Below, in pieces: positions 46,085-57,900 of a stretch of DNA of 64,000 nucleotides. A program made the position numbers and the translations under genes. Positions within the stretch are counted from its first letter, which is position 1. Each line of letters starts with the position of its first letter. The notes under the pieces are model-generated. The model was not told the origin of the DNA. It saw only the letters and a program-made list of their open reading frames with translations, and made no database searches. Where the stretch lies: contig NC_053047.1 in the NCBI RefSeq assembly GCF_003473485.1, positions 16,909,001-16,973,000 of the forward strand, written 5' to 3'. The stretch is from Medicago truncatula (taxonomy: Eukaryota; Streptophyta; Magnoliopsida; Fabales; Fabaceae).

Positions 46085-47393
46085 ATGAATGTTTGGAAGG
46101 AACAATTGGAACACAATACACAAGAAGAAGAAGATGATGATACATTTGAAGAATCCTATATTTTGGCTGCACTACTTGGTGAGTATGCAACAAAATATTT
46201 ATGCAAAGAGCCATGTAGAACTAGTGAGCTCACAGGTCATGCATGGGTTCAAGAAATATTGCAAGGGAATCCCACTCGTTGTTATGAGATGTTTCGAATG
46301 GAAAAACATATTTTTCATAAACTTTGCCATGAATTGGTGGAACATGATTTAAAGTCTTCTAAACATATGGGGGTTGAAGAAATGGTTGCAATGTTTTTGG
46401 TCGTTGTAGGCCACGGTGTCGGTAATAGAATGATTCAAGAAAGATTTCAACATTCGGGTGAGACTGTAAGTAGACATTTTTATCGTGTACTTCATGCATG
46501 CCTTAAGTTGTCCTTCAAATATATTAAACCCGAAGATCCTATGTTTCGTGAATGTCATGCCAAAATTAAAAATGATCAACGTTATTGGCCTTTTTTTAAG
46601 AATGTTATAGGAGCAATTGATGGTACACATGTGTCATGTGTAGTTAGTGCAAGTGAGCAACCAAGGTTTATTGGAAGAAAAGGATATCCAACACAAAATA
46701 TTATGGCTGTATGTGATTGGAATATGTGTTTCACTTTTATATTAGCTGGTTGGGAAGGCACTGCCCATGATGCCCTTGTTTTTGACAAAGCTCTTACTAC
46801 TGCTAACCTTAACTTTCCGCATCCTCCTCAAGGTATGTTATATATTGCCTTACTATATATGATTAATTTTTTTACATCAATAATTAATTTATTTTCATAT
46901 TTTAATAATTAATTTATTTTTAGGTAAGTATTATTTGGTAGATTCTGGTTATCCAACACCAATAGGGTACATTGGTCCATACAGATGTGAACGTTATCAT
47001 CTTTCTGAATTTAGACGTTCAAGTGGGTTCGAAAATCATAATGAAGTATTCAATTACTATCACTCAAGTTTAAGATGCACAATTGAAAGAACTTTTGGGG
47101 TATGGAAGAATATATTTGCAATTCTGCGTAGCATGCCTAAGTTCAAATATGAGACGCAAGTTCATATAGTTGTCGCAACAATGGCAATACACAACTTTAT
47201 TAGAAGGAGTGCTGAAATGGATGTTGATTTTAATCTTTATGAAGATGAAAATACAGTCATTCACCATGATGATGATCATAGATCAACTAACTTGAATCAA
47301 TCCCAAAGTTTCAATGTAGCTTCTTCTTCAGAGATGGATCATGTTCGAAACTCAATCCGCGATCAGATTATAGCGTATAAGCTAAATAATTAA
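46085..47393 (+). CDS. Harbinger transposase (DDE_4), two exons
   Basis: The transposase cuts and joins the element ends. The start is the ATG at 46085 because an acceptor-like ACACACAG lies just upstream (about 46062-46069). Exon 1 runs to 46832 and a 91-bp intron (46833-46923, GTATGT to TTTTTAG) is followed by exon 2 (46924-47393), in phase, giving 405 residues. The N-terminal half has a helix-turn-helix region (MFLVVVGHGVGNRMIQERFQHSGETVSRHF-type, about 110-150). The catalytic triad is D179 in AIDGTH, D229 in GTAHDALVF and E304 in IERTFGVWK. An acidic, poorly conserved tail follows. No stops or shifts interrupt it. Its genetic partner ORF1 at 44064 is frameshifted, so movement could need a partner copy. 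Confidence 0.92.
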
Positions 47394-47884
47394 AAATGTA
47401 ATAATTTTCAATATTATATTGCACTTGAACTTATATTATCTATTATGTATTTGTAATATATTTTAGTTTACAATTGTGTAATTTCTCATTTGTTTTACAT
47501 CTTTTTATGTTTATATTATTTTATTAAAAATCACCCAATTGATAAAAAATTATATTAAAAATAACATAAATTAATATTATTTTAAAATTAATTTTGGAAC
47601 CAATAAAATTCATGTATGATAAATTTAAATAATTTTTTAATGAGAATGAGTTTTAAATACAATTAAAAGGATAGTTTAGTCATTACACATTCAAAATCAA
47701 TTTTGATTCAAACTATCCAAACAACATCAACCCACATGAATCACTTTTAATAAAGTGTATCCAAACATAAATCAATTCACATTCAACTCACTTTTAACCA
47801 AAATCAATTCTCCCCACCGCCATACCAAACACACACTATAGCTCTATGTAGGTTTTCAGCTGTAAACCAATACTACAGAAATGA

Positions 47885-48200
47885 CATTTCACATTAGTTG
47901 AAATCGACATTTCACATCGGGTACCAACCGATGTAACTAAGACTGAGGTTGTATGTCATTCACTTTTCACATCTGGCAAAGAACGATTGTGATATGTCTC
48001 AAACCACATCTGGTACGAACTAACTGATTTGATATGTGAGCTAATAGTCCGAAAACATAGGATTTCACATCGGTTTCACAAAGGCAGCCGATGTCAAATA
48101 GGCATAATTCACATCGGCATCGAAGCGCCCCGATGTGAATTCCAATTTTCTAGAACACGTTTCACATCTGTTGGATGCACGCCGATGTGAATTATGATTT
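47885..48200. repeat. Subterminal TTCACATC repeat array of the CACTA element
   Basis: TTCACATCGG/CCGATGTGAA motifs occur at least eight times, often as inverted pairs about 20-25 bp apart, for example TTCACATCGG...CCGATGTGAATT near 48109-48141 and TTCACATCTG...GCCGATGTGAATT near 48161-48195. Similar GATGTGAAA motifs recur near the other end at 51459-51535. Confidence 0.75.
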
Positions 48201-48550
48201 TTTATTTTATTTTCTGATTATGCCCAATACAGTACCAAATAAAATCTGGCTTTTTTTCTTTGAATTTGACAAAATTTAATAGTCAAAACTGCAACCATAC
48301 TTCTGAATCAAATTAAACAAAACCTTCAACGAGTCTAGATCACCAGCAAACAGATAACAAGAAGGAACAACCACAACAAACAAGGTTCATACACAAAACA
48401 AAAAACAAGTCATTCTATGTCACTAGCAGTACCAAAACACACAAAAAAAAAAAAGGAGGGGCTCTCTCTCCAAGTGCCAACAATCTCCCAACTAAAAATA
48501 ACAGACCAACAGTACTAAATTACACTGAAGCATATCTTAGTAAATCCTAA

Positions 48551-48857
48551 GTTTCATACAATTCAAGAAAACAAGTTGCCCAATCATTTCACAAAGCATA
48601 CAGCTCATCTTCTCGTAATGTTGTTGTATCATTGAATACCTACAGTTTGTACAATAGATTAAAATAAGTAAAATAACAATAAGGATATATCAAGCTATCT
48701 TAATTTGGAAATATATATGGTGAAAACATATGGTATACCTTCATCCAAGAGATAGTAATATTAGCAGAGACGATAGCATGTTCTTCATCACATAATATCC
48801 ACAATCAATTGTGTTAGGTTGCATCCTTGCCTACAAATGAATTTAATTTTTATATAG

Positions 48858-48892
<35 letters not shown>

Positions 48893-49010
48893 CACTATAA
48901 TGTAACCATCTTTTCTACACATACCTTAGGACGAAGCCAACAAACCTTTTTTTTATTACCGTTTGCTAATTGATGAACCTCCAGAGCACTAGGTTAAAAA
49001 AAATTATCAA
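48551..49010 (-). pseudogene. ULP1-type (C48) cysteine protease fragment in the CACTA element
   Basis: Minus-strand exons are too broken for an open frame but are recognisable. Around 48990-48930 a segment reads LEVHQLANGNKKKVCWLRPK and ends at a donor-like AAG/GTATGTG. Around 48833-48785 the next reads MQPNTIDCGYYVMKNM, the ULP1 active-site region with its catalytic Cys, followed by a one-base frameshift and then IVSANITISWMK. A last exon near 48643-48551 (VFNDTTTLREDELYAL, then TGA, then NDWATCFLELYET) ends the domain. Plant CACTA and Mutator elements often carry such ULP1-like domains; they are SUMO-protease relatives. Confidence 0.75.
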
Positions 49011-49229
49011 AGTAAGTTCTATCCTTTAGTGTTATAGGATTTATAATATAACAAATGTAACATAAAAATACACTTACGCTGAAACAATTTCCTTCATTGT
49101 TGTGTCAAGATCTTTGTTAAATGAACAAAGAACAACCAATGTATTATCCTTTGGACAAATGACGATTAATTGGGTATAATTTTGACAAATGAACAACCAA
49201 TGTATTATCCTTTGAACAAATGAACAAAT

Positions 49230-49502
49230 GTACAAAGATCTTCATTGTTGGGATACACTTGTCATCATAGTTTCACCATGCCATATCCATTGGGTATAAT
49301 TTTGACAAATCCCTACCCAAACTAGATGGCCCTTAATTTCTTCCTCGCTAAGTTTTGGGTCCGGGTTCCCACAAGAAACACAAGGACATGGAAAAAGTCC
49401 CTAAGTGTTTGGAAGATTCTTTTCAGCAAACTGTAGAAATTCAGTCACTCCATTATCATACTCAGCACTTAACCGATAAGCTTTCATCCACCTACGATCC
49501 AT
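49230..49502 (-). pseudogene. TNP2 transposase-associated domain (N-terminal fragment)
   Basis: The minus strand starts with an ATG at 49502 and encodes MDRRWMKAYRLSAEYDNGV, then FLQFAEKNLPNT, a TAG, and in the same frame GLFPCPCVSCGNPDPKLSEE, IKGHLVWVGIC and YTQWIWHGE. The PCPCVSCGN zinc-like motif and WHGE are characteristic of the transposase-associated domain of En/Spm TNP2 proteins. The TAG replaces a sense codon. The catalytic domain that should follow is absent. Confidence 0.8.
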
Positions 49503-51130
49503 GACTAAGTTCTGAAAATTAACACATACTAAATTAACGAATAACTTCCTTTTGGTTCAATTCTAGTTCAATATGCATTCTCTATTTTCATCATGCACGG
49601 TCCATAGGTTCTCTATTGTTGTGTTTGGTTTGCTATAGTAGTATTGTTTCAATTCTAGTTCAAAAAGATAAACAATATAATAATATATAACAATAGCTTC
49701 AAACCACTCCAAATAAGAATATGACAAAAACAACAGGATGCACATAATGGACAAAATGATCTGAACATCAATTACCTCAACATCAAACTACTTGTCGAGA
49801 ATCAGGTTAGTAATTACCTTAATTTTTTTGAGCAATGGCAGAGATGTGCTTGTGAGCTCTGTTAACAAATTAAACCATTTCCAAAGTTTAGATTGAGAAT
49901 TCAGTTTGTTCAAAAAACAATTGAGAATTCATATAATAGTAAAATACAAAAGATGTACTTTAAAAAAAAAACATCAAAGCAACATTGAAGATTTGTAAAA
50001 ATATTTATTCCATATTTGTGAGGTGAGCATCAAAAATATGATATAGCCCAAAAAATCACATCCCTGTAACAACAAACTTTGACTTGAGACAAATGGGGAT
50101 CCAACCAAAAAGAATAAGATGACAAACAATATGAATACAAGAGAACAAATATGTAAATCTAAACCCGAAAACTCTGTTGAGACAACAAATTCAGGAAACT
50201 TCTCTATGGTGTACCAGGTCCAGAATCTAGTTCTAGTGAAGGAGGGCAGAATATTATCGCATGCAAACAAAAAGATCAAGCATTTGATTCTTTGTTAATT
50301 TTAACTCCTTAAATTTTGATTGTTCTCAATCTGTGTCGGTTGAAGAAAAAAATAACTTGGCAATGGATTATTGCTTCTTTCAATATGTAAGCAATCCAAA
50401 CTAGGAAACTCAAGTTAAAAACAACCAATAACCATGTTTTGAAAAAGAGAATGGATTATGTCCGAATGCAAAAGCTGCAAATGCTTCAGGTGAAACGCAA
50501 GTTCAAAGACAAATGAACATCAACAAAGGGCAACCCAAAAAAGTGAAACACATAGTATAAATTGTTAGAAACTTGGGTTGGGTAGTCCATTGCAGAACTA
50601 AACAAGGACTTCTTTGACTGCTTTGTATCTAACAAAGACAAAAATTAATCGAAAAAATAAAACACATTATCACAAATCTATATCTAATAAGTGAATCAAT
50701 TAAAATAATAAAACTGGATCTAACAATTGGAAGAAGAAACTCACATGTGAGAGAGAAGAAAAAGGGTTTTTGAGAATCAGTGAGAAAATAATAAAAAAAT
50801 TAATTAATAAATATTAATAAACTAATATGACCGTCATCAACACCCAAAGATTTTTTCTTTTCTATACCACATTCCTTAACCCTAGTAACATATTAATAAA
50901 TAAATTAAAAAAAATCGATTTTAAACAACCCAATTTCTAAATCTAGCTCATTAGAACAATAAACAACGAAAGAGAAATATAGAAAAAAAAAAAAACAATT
51001 TCGTTGTAGAAATTTAAAATGATGAAGGAGTAAGAAGTTTTACCTTTGCGCCATCTAGATCAGGGAAGATTGGAGCAGAGAATGAAAACCCTAGAAATGG
51101 AGAGAAAGGGATAATGGGTTTCGAAGTGAA
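49503..51130 (-). other. CACTA internal and 5' non-coding region
   Basis: On the minus strand this would be upstream of the TNP2-like start. It is AT-rich, and near 51040-51130 has leader-like sequence. No other gene is recognised in it; open frames here are short and lack family motifs. Confidence 0.4.
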
Positions 51131-51554
51131 TCAAGAAACAGTGGTGAAGCGAGCGAAACGATGATGAATCGATGGTGGTGAGAGGGAATTGAAGGAATTT
51201 AGGTGATGGTTAGAGGGAATCAATGGTGAGTTTGGGAATTTGAGTTTTAAGGGTTTGTGTGTAATGAGAAGAGAGTACCCACACGACGAGTGGATATGAG
51301 ATGTGGATTGTATAGGTATACGTGTTTTTCCATTGAGGTAAGATGCAAACTTCATCGATTTTACAAAACTGCCACCGTGTTTAATTTTTCCCTTCAGATG
51401 TATAACTCCCCTGATGTTAAAAACCTTTCGTAATTATCTTTTCCTTCAGTTATTTTGTCCACTGATGTGAAAATGCCACCGTGTTATCTTTCCCCTCAGT
51501 TATTTGTCCACTGATGTGAAAAGCCTGATGTTAAATGTATATTTTCTAGTAGTG

Positions 51555-52594
51555 ACTTATTTGAATAAAAATAAAATAAATCATTTGATGTAACAACTAT
51601 AAATATAAAGTTTGCAAGCAATAAAGATTAGGAAAGTAGCAAAACACTTATAAGATCTTAAGAGTAAAGGTTGATTGAGGACAATGAATCAATTATATAT
51701 GACTAGTGGTTTACAACCATTAGTGTGTGGCGACTACCCTTTCAGGGAATATTCATACTCCCTCCCTTTTAAAATATAAGCAAAATAAAATACTCCATCA
51801 ATAGACATTTACTAAAACTGAGTTACAAAATGCCCTTCTTAGAGATAAAATGGTAAAATCATAGGAATTATCTTTATAATACAGTAAGTAGACAAACAAG
51901 TCAATTTTCCTTAAAATAAATATCTATTTTTTTCTATAAAAAAACAAAAAACATTAAGTTATTAAATATCCTTTGAATAGATATGATAAGAAAAATTTAA
52001 ATAGACTTTATAGAAAAAAGGTTTTAAACACTCAATTTTGACCGAATCAACATGCATGGCTTTACACATGTATAATTTTTTTAATTAAAAAAATATTAAA
52101 ATTGCCATACGTGTATATTTCGAATTAAAAAAATCGAAAAAGGAAAGAAAAAAGGAAGACACTCTACTCTCTCTTCTTTCTTTTCGTCCTTGTTCTTTCT
52201 TCCTCTTCCTTCTTTCCTAACACCGCTGCCGTTGAATTAAAATCTATTTGGAAAGATGCAAGAGTAGAGTCAATGGATTGTTGGCAAGTTGAATCTATTG
52301 AAACAGCGTGATGAAAATGAATTGTGTTTAGGACCAACCAATCATTGAAGATAAGCTTTCTGTTTTTCAAATTCGAGTTTTCGGAGAAGAGCACATAAAC
52401 ATGAAGATATACATGTAGACATGAATTTTGAGAAAGAACACTAACATAAACACATAACAATTGATGATATAAAGTATTTTCAGATCTTAACCTACTCATG
52501 TGTCACTTCCAATTTGTCTCCCCTTTTTTGATTATTTTTTTAATTCAAAATATACATGCGTGGTAATTTTAATATTTTTTAAGAAAAAAATAAC
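51555..52594. other. Intergenic DNA with a MITE end
   Basis: TACTCCCTCCCTTTTAAAAT at about 51757-51776 is a Stowaway-like end without a clear partner. Nothing else is supported. Confidence 0.4.
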
Positions 52595-52973
52595 GGCTAA
52601 AATATGGTTTTAATCCCTGTAAATATGTCTCGTTTTAGTTTTAGTTTCTATAAAAAAAAATTGTTTCTGGTCCTTGCAAAATTTTTTGTTTTTGAAAATA
52701 GTCTCTGACCCCACTTTTGTGATGATTTGCATACGTGACACATTATAACTGAACCAATTTTTTAGTTTTTGGTTCTTGCAAAATATTTTGTTTTTAAAAA
52801 AGGTCCCTGCAAAATTTTTTGTTTTCTAAAATAGTCCCTTTTTGTTTTTTAAAATAGTCCTAGGGACTTTTTAAAAAACAAAAATTTTTGCAGGGACCAA
52901 AATTTTTTTTTTTTTTACAGAGACTAAAACCAAAACGAGGCATTTTTACAGGAACTAAAACCATATTTTAGCC
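52595..52973. mobile_element. Inverted-repeat MITE (379 bp)
   Basis: The ends GGCTAAAATATGGTTTTAAT and the complement of CTAAAACCATATTTTAGCC pair over about 20 bp; inner arms repeat TAGTCCCTGCAAAATTTTTT / GGGACC blocks. It belongs to the same broad family type as 24781-25165. No convincing target duplication was found. Confidence 0.7.
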
Positions 52974-53441
52974 TAATAAAATTGAATCAATTTTATTTAA
53001 TTTCAAATTTCATTTCACTTTATAATAACTAAAATTTTGAATTTCATTATTGGACAAAACTTAGTACAAATCTTTGGATGCTTTTCGTGTGGTTTTTAAC
53101 TAAAAATACATCTCTTTTGGAGATAACAAACTTTGAGAAAATTATGGATTTAAGGAAATTATGATGAATTTAGTTAAGAACCATACGAAAAGCACCTAAG
53201 AAATTGTACGTAAGTTTTTTCCTTCATTATTATATTTCCTATTTACATAAAAAAAAAATTAATTATGCAGAAAACAAAAAGGAGATTTTAAACTAAAATT
53301 CAATACATTTTATTAAACTTCAAATTTCATTTCATTTAAAAATAACTTCAACATTGACTTTCATTGTTACATTTCATTCTAACAAGTTTGCTTTATTTGA
53401 CGAAATTGAAATTACATCGAAATCTTATGGAAAATAATCCC
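52974..53441. other. 3' flank of the second SRC2-like gene, nothing recognised
   Basis: AT-rich DNA with no supported gene or repeat end. Confidence 0.35.
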
Positions 53442-54548
53442 TTAGTACTCCTCCTCTTCATAGTAATCTTCATAGTACTCATTCACCTCCACTTTCTCAG
53501 CCGCACGATCTGCAATCTGGTCTTCTACATGATCAATACCTTTCTCCAATGCTAGGGCACCAATTCCTCCCACAACAGCCCCCATAACCAAACCTGCTCC
53601 CAAACCAAATTTGCTACTTTTCTTCTCTTGTTGCACCTCCCTTCCCACATTCACATTCACAGGAGGCACACTTTGGCTGGAACCATAGCCTTGCTGACCA
53701 CTTTGACCATATCCATAGCTTGGTTGGCCGCTATTCTTCTCCGGTGCCGCCCCTCCCACAGTCACATTGACAGTTGGTGCAGGTTGTCCATAACCACTAC
53801 CTTGTTGACCGTAGCCGTAGTTGGGTTGGCCAATCAGATTGATCTTCTCCGGTGCCACAGCCCCTCCCACAGTCACATTCACAGATGGTGTACTTCCATA
53901 GCCTTGCTGGCTGCCCTGACCGTACGCATACGGTGCAGGTGTGGGTGCAGGTGCAGGGTAGCCTAGAGGAGGTGGTGTAGTATTGTATGGATTTCCATAT
54001 GTTACACTCACACCTCCACCGTATGAATTTCCATACGGTGCAGGTGCAGGAGCACCGTATGGAGTTCCATAAGGTTGTTGAGCAGGAGGAGGAACACCAT
54101 AAGGTTGAGGAACACCATAAGGAGGAGGGACACCATAAGGAGCCTGATAACCTTTGTTTTTTATTTGGACTTTAATGTCAACCGTTCCTTGTGGGCGTCC
54201 AGAAGGGCGCTTCAACTTCAATGTACGGTTGACTGATCCATCACCAATTTGGACTTCATTGAGTGAAAGTTGAGCTGAGCCGATAACAAGAGGCTTGTCA
54301 TTCGGTTCTGAGTGGAGAACATCAACGAAAAGGATGTAATCGTTGATGTTTGCCGATGGTGGCAAAGGGATGAGGAATTCCTCATCCCAATTTGGTTGAG
54401 TATCACCAAACTCGGCGACGTTGGTGGAACATTTTTGTGATGGATCAACCCAAACAACAGCGTATGGGCGGTTAGGACCGTTCCGCCAATTCACGTTCTT
54501 GAGGTTGTTGGCAGAGGAAAGCTTCACTTCAACCTCATAGGACGCCAT
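53442..54548 (-). CDS. SRC2-like C2-domain protein, second copy (368 aa)
   Basis: This intronless gene is a paralogue of 37146-38051. The start at 54548 (MASYEVEVKLSS) is chosen over an upstream in-frame ATG at 54584 because it matches the first residues of the paralogue. Residues 4 to about 140 are the C2 domain ([46 protein letters not shown]). A long Pro/Gly/Tyr-rich part has PYGVPPP-type repeats followed by three NVTVGG-type repeats that are absent from the other copy. A glycine-rich hydrophobic segment (about 325-345, GLGAGLVMGAVVGGIGALAL) and an acidic tail with tyrosines end the protein. The role by family is Ca2+-dependent membrane association. A TATAAAT lies 69-75 bp upstream on the minus strand. 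Confidence 0.92.
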   Translation of the reverse strand: MASYEVEVKLSSANNLKNVNWRNGPNRPYAVVWVDPSQKCSTNVAEFGDTQPNWDEEFLIPLPPSANINDYILFVDVLHSEPNDKPLVIGSAQLSLNEVQIGDGSVNRTLKLKRPSGRPQGTVDIKVQIKNKGYQAPYGVPPPYGVPQPYGVPPPAQQPYGTPYGAPAPAPYGNSYGGGVSVTYGNPYNTTPPPLGYPAPAPTPAPYAYGQGSQQGYGSTPSVNVTVGGAVAPEKINLIGQPNYGYGQQGSGYGQPAPTVNVTVGGAAPEKNSGQPSYGYGQSGQQGYGSSQSVPPVNVNVGREVQQEKKSSKFGLGAGLVMGAVVGGIGALALEKGIDHVEDQIADRAAEKVEVNEYYEDYYEEEEY

Positions 54549-54616
54549 GAAAGCAAAATGGGGGAGAAATAACAAGGTAAACAAAGGAATGAATTATTCA
54601 ATTGGTACGAGTTGGG

Positions 54617-54623
54617 ATTTATA
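54617..54623 (-). promoter_or_regulatory. Likely TATA box of the second SRC2-like gene
   Basis: TATAAAT on the minus strand lies 69 bp upstream of the ATG at 54548. A longer TATATATA run lies further upstream near 54640-54647. Confidence 0.5.
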
Positions 54624-54891
54624 AGGAGTTTCTGGAGCTATATATATAATTTATGAACCTTGTTATTTCATTTCTTTTGTATATGAATTTTGCTTCTTGA
54701 CTAAGGAATGCATTAATTTTACATTATTTCTCTTCTTTTTTTTGGTCAAAATTTATTTATCTTTTTTATGAATAAAGAAATACATATTTTTCTAAAAACA
54801 AAAATATAAATGTTGAGTGTGAACGTATGTTTAGCACTTCCCTATTTTTCCATTAAAAAAAGAAAAAGAAACTTTCCTAGTTAATGATTTT

Positions 54892-54894
<3 letters not shown>

Positions 54895-54945
<51 letters not shown>
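54895..54945. repeat. (TA)n microsatellite
   Basis: About 25 uninterrupted TA repeats. A shorter (AT)n of about 14 units lies at 48861-48889 in the CACTA element. Confidence 0.95.
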
Positions 54946-54948
<3 letters not shown>

Positions 54949-57900
54949 ACTTAACAATTAAGTGTTGGGTAGTTTAACTTGTTTGTGGTATGGATTGAAA
55001 AGTTATGGGTTCAAAGTTCAAGTTCTGGTAAAAAAAAAAACTAACAAACCAATTAAAAAGTTAATATTTGTCATTAAAAGAACATAACAATAATAGTGTG
55101 AGAAACATTATCTCTAATACTCTTTATTAATTTTTTTTTTAAATCTCTAATACTCTCTTTTATAATATAAAATCAGTGTGGACGATACTTTGAAAATGTG
55201 GTAAAAGAATGTTTTACTAAATAAGGGAAGCGGTGGGAATCCTAGCATTTATCTATTTCCCAATCTAAATAGTTTTTTTTTTTCTTTTTTTTTTTTCAAG
55301 CAACGTAATGGCTAGAATTCATCTTATAAAGTGAATTAATGGGGTGTCCGAAATTCGAACCCTAACTGTAACATATAATAATGCATTGTCCAGCAACTGA
55401 GGCTCACGAGACAAATAGTTATCTCAATAAAAAGATATTCCCTTAATAGAAGAACAAATCTTGTTTGCAAGATAATTTTTTATGGAGTTAAAAGTGAGAA
55501 TTTTTCGGGGAACGTAAAACAAAAATTTGATAATTTTTTGGGACAAGAAAATATTTGAAACTTATAAATAAATTCATTAGGTTTGACAAAGTGTGAATAA
55601 AATAAATTTAAAATTACTACTGCTCAATTTTAAGTAACTTTTAAGTTCCTTAAAAAGAAAAGTAACTTTTATGTTCCCTAAAAAAAGTAACTTTTATGTA
55701 TAAATTTAGCCTTAGCAATACAATGACTTTTATGATCCTCTCTCTTTTCCTTTTCCTAAACTTTAGCCGTCATAACTTTTTTCTTCATGATCTATCGAAT
55801 TGTTTTTCTTTCTCTTTTAGTTAAATTAGTGATTTTTCACATATTTTCAGCGTGCTTACGTTTGTTTTGTGATTTCGTCACCTAGCACAACTTTGTTTAT
55901 TTTGATTTCCCTTTTTTGTGCGATGTGTTTTCGAATTGTCGTCTTTGTGCGGTGTTTATTTGATTCAGGTTCAAAAATTAGTTTTGATTAAGTGCAAATT
56001 CTATTAATGTCTTTTGCGTCGTCAACGTTGCAAATCCAAAAACATGAGTATTTCGGTGGGTTGAATATAGTCATATTTGTAGACATATGTACTCTATCGT
56101 TTTATGTTATTAATTAACATGGATGATGTGAGTTTATTCACATATTCATCTTTTTTTTTTAGCGATTTCGAATTTCTATTGTATCAATGTACTCTATCAA
56201 TTTAAATAAATGAATATTGTTTATTTTTTGCAAATATATACACATACACCACATTCGTAAGTGAGAACTAAAGCCCTCGTGAGTATACCTCAGTCGGCGG
56301 TGAGAATACGATAAATAAATACTAAAAGTAATACTAGCTAGTAACTACCAATTTTGGCCATACCTTTTACAATTCGCTTTTTCTTTTTTGACTGGATTTT
56401 CCAAAAAAAAAAATGTTGACAAAAGTATTTCAATTAATTTTTTTGAAGGGATTTCAAATAATTCTAGCATACTGATTAAAAATAAATACATTAATTGAAT
56501 AGTTAATTTAGGGAAAAAAAAATTATAGGGAAAAAGTTTTGTAGCGGATAATATAAGGAAAAGTTTATTTTGACGAATATAGGGAAAAGTTAAAAATAGT
56601 AAATGCTTTACCAAATAAATATTTAATGCGTAATCTGATTTAAAGTAAAAAATATTGAAAACGTATTTAGACTGCTTTTTGCTGTTTATTAGAAAAGAAA
56701 GCTTTAGACGTCAAAAGAAAAAAATAGAAATGTTTTACACTCTGCTGAAGATAAGAAAGAAAATTATACATACTAGCGTCCGGGCACTTATGTGTTCGTC
56801 TATCCGGTCTTTTTACTGCGCTAATGCATATAACTCTTAAATAATATGTTTTTCAACATCAATGTTGGTTTAGTTTTTCTTGATATATCTTAGAGAAAAA
56901 TATTAGAACTAAAAGAATAATCAAACTTGATCAAAGAAGAAGGATCAAATTTGATAAAAATGTAAGATATATAATTCATGCATTTCTTTAACATGGAGTA
57001 CTTAGTTTTGTGATGCATACCCATCTATCTATCTATGGAGGATGAATATGCATAAAAAATGTGTGATATTTATGGGGTGGGTTTGAGGAAGACATTAAAT
57101 TTTTCTCATCTATAACATAATTTACAAAACCAGTACACATATGCTTTATATTATTTCTCGAGCCATTTTAGTCCGTCATAAAATATAAAATTAAGAAAAT
57201 CTAAGAAAACCAATAAAAGAAATAAGAACAAAACTTTGATAACACATCCAAGTCTTGCAAAGGACGAAGACATTTCAAAAAGAGTGAAAGAATGTTTACA
57301 CATTAATCATATCACTTATTCATACTTTGTGATATTTTTCATTGAAAAGTCAATGTAACATAGCAAGTGGAATGTTAATTATAAACCGGAGCATATAAGT
57401 GATGTTCTTGTTTGAGAAATCTTGGAGAAATAGAAGGGAAGAGCCCCTGCTACAGCCACCCCTTTCCTTTTTTTCATTCACCTATCGACATTTCCTATCA
57501 TAGGATTCAAATATCTCTCTACCTCTCTCTCATGGCTACACATAACACAACCATACAACTGTCCTATTGACCTATCTCTCTAATGCGTTAACCTGTTCAA
57601 CTCATGAACATTATGTTTTTTTTGTTAAATATTGGTTTTTTTATACATATTTTTTGAACAAAATTATCAGAATTAAAAGAAATACATATATTGATATAAA
57701 AAATCAAACTTGTTAAAAAATGTAAGATGATACATGTCCACTTTAATATGTTGTTGCGATCCATTAATGAATTTTGATTAATACCGATGTTTTCATCCTT
57801 GCTGAATCAAGTTTTGACATTTGTCCCCGTCAAACCGATAATATGGCAAAAGCAAAAGATCCTCAACACTTGTTATGATTCATTTTGTATAGATGGTTTC

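Larger units (their letters stand above)
42956..47836 (+). mobile_element. PIF/Harbinger DNA transposon (4.9 kb)
   Basis: The ends share a 12-bp inverted repeat GTGTGTGTTTGG and are flanked by TAT on both sides (42953-42955, 47837-47839), a 3-bp duplication as this superfamily makes, though TTA/TAA is more usual. Inside are the two genes of plant Harbinger elements in the same orientation: a Myb/SANT-like ORF1 protein and a DDE_4 transposase. The transposase appears intact; ORF1 has a one-base frameshift. The stretch 42956-44063 is its 5' untranslated/promoter region and 45122-46084 is the intergenic part. Confidence 0.85.
47871..51554 (-). mobile_element. CACTA (En/Spm) deletion derivative (3.7 kb)
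   Basis: The right end, read inward on the minus strand, begins CACTACTAGAAAATATACAT; the left end TACTACAGAAATGACATTTC is a degenerate partner starting one base off the canonical C. Both subterminal regions carry many TTCACATC / GATGTGAA motifs, as in En/Spm-type elements whose proteins bind subterminal repeats. Between them lies a minus-strand gene reduced to a transposase-associated domain and a ULP1-type end; the catalytic TNP2 core is missing. No clear 3-bp duplication could be found. It abuts the Harbinger by about 30 bp. Confidence 0.72.

Noticed and set aside
51131..51355. Minus-strand 74-codon Ser/Pro frame
   Set aside because: It lies in the CACTA leader region and shows no conserved feature.
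54961..55030. tRNA or SINE based on GGTTCAAAGTTCAAG
   Set aside because: Only a B-box-like match; no A-box at the right distance and no cloverleaf could be drawn, so no tRNA is called.
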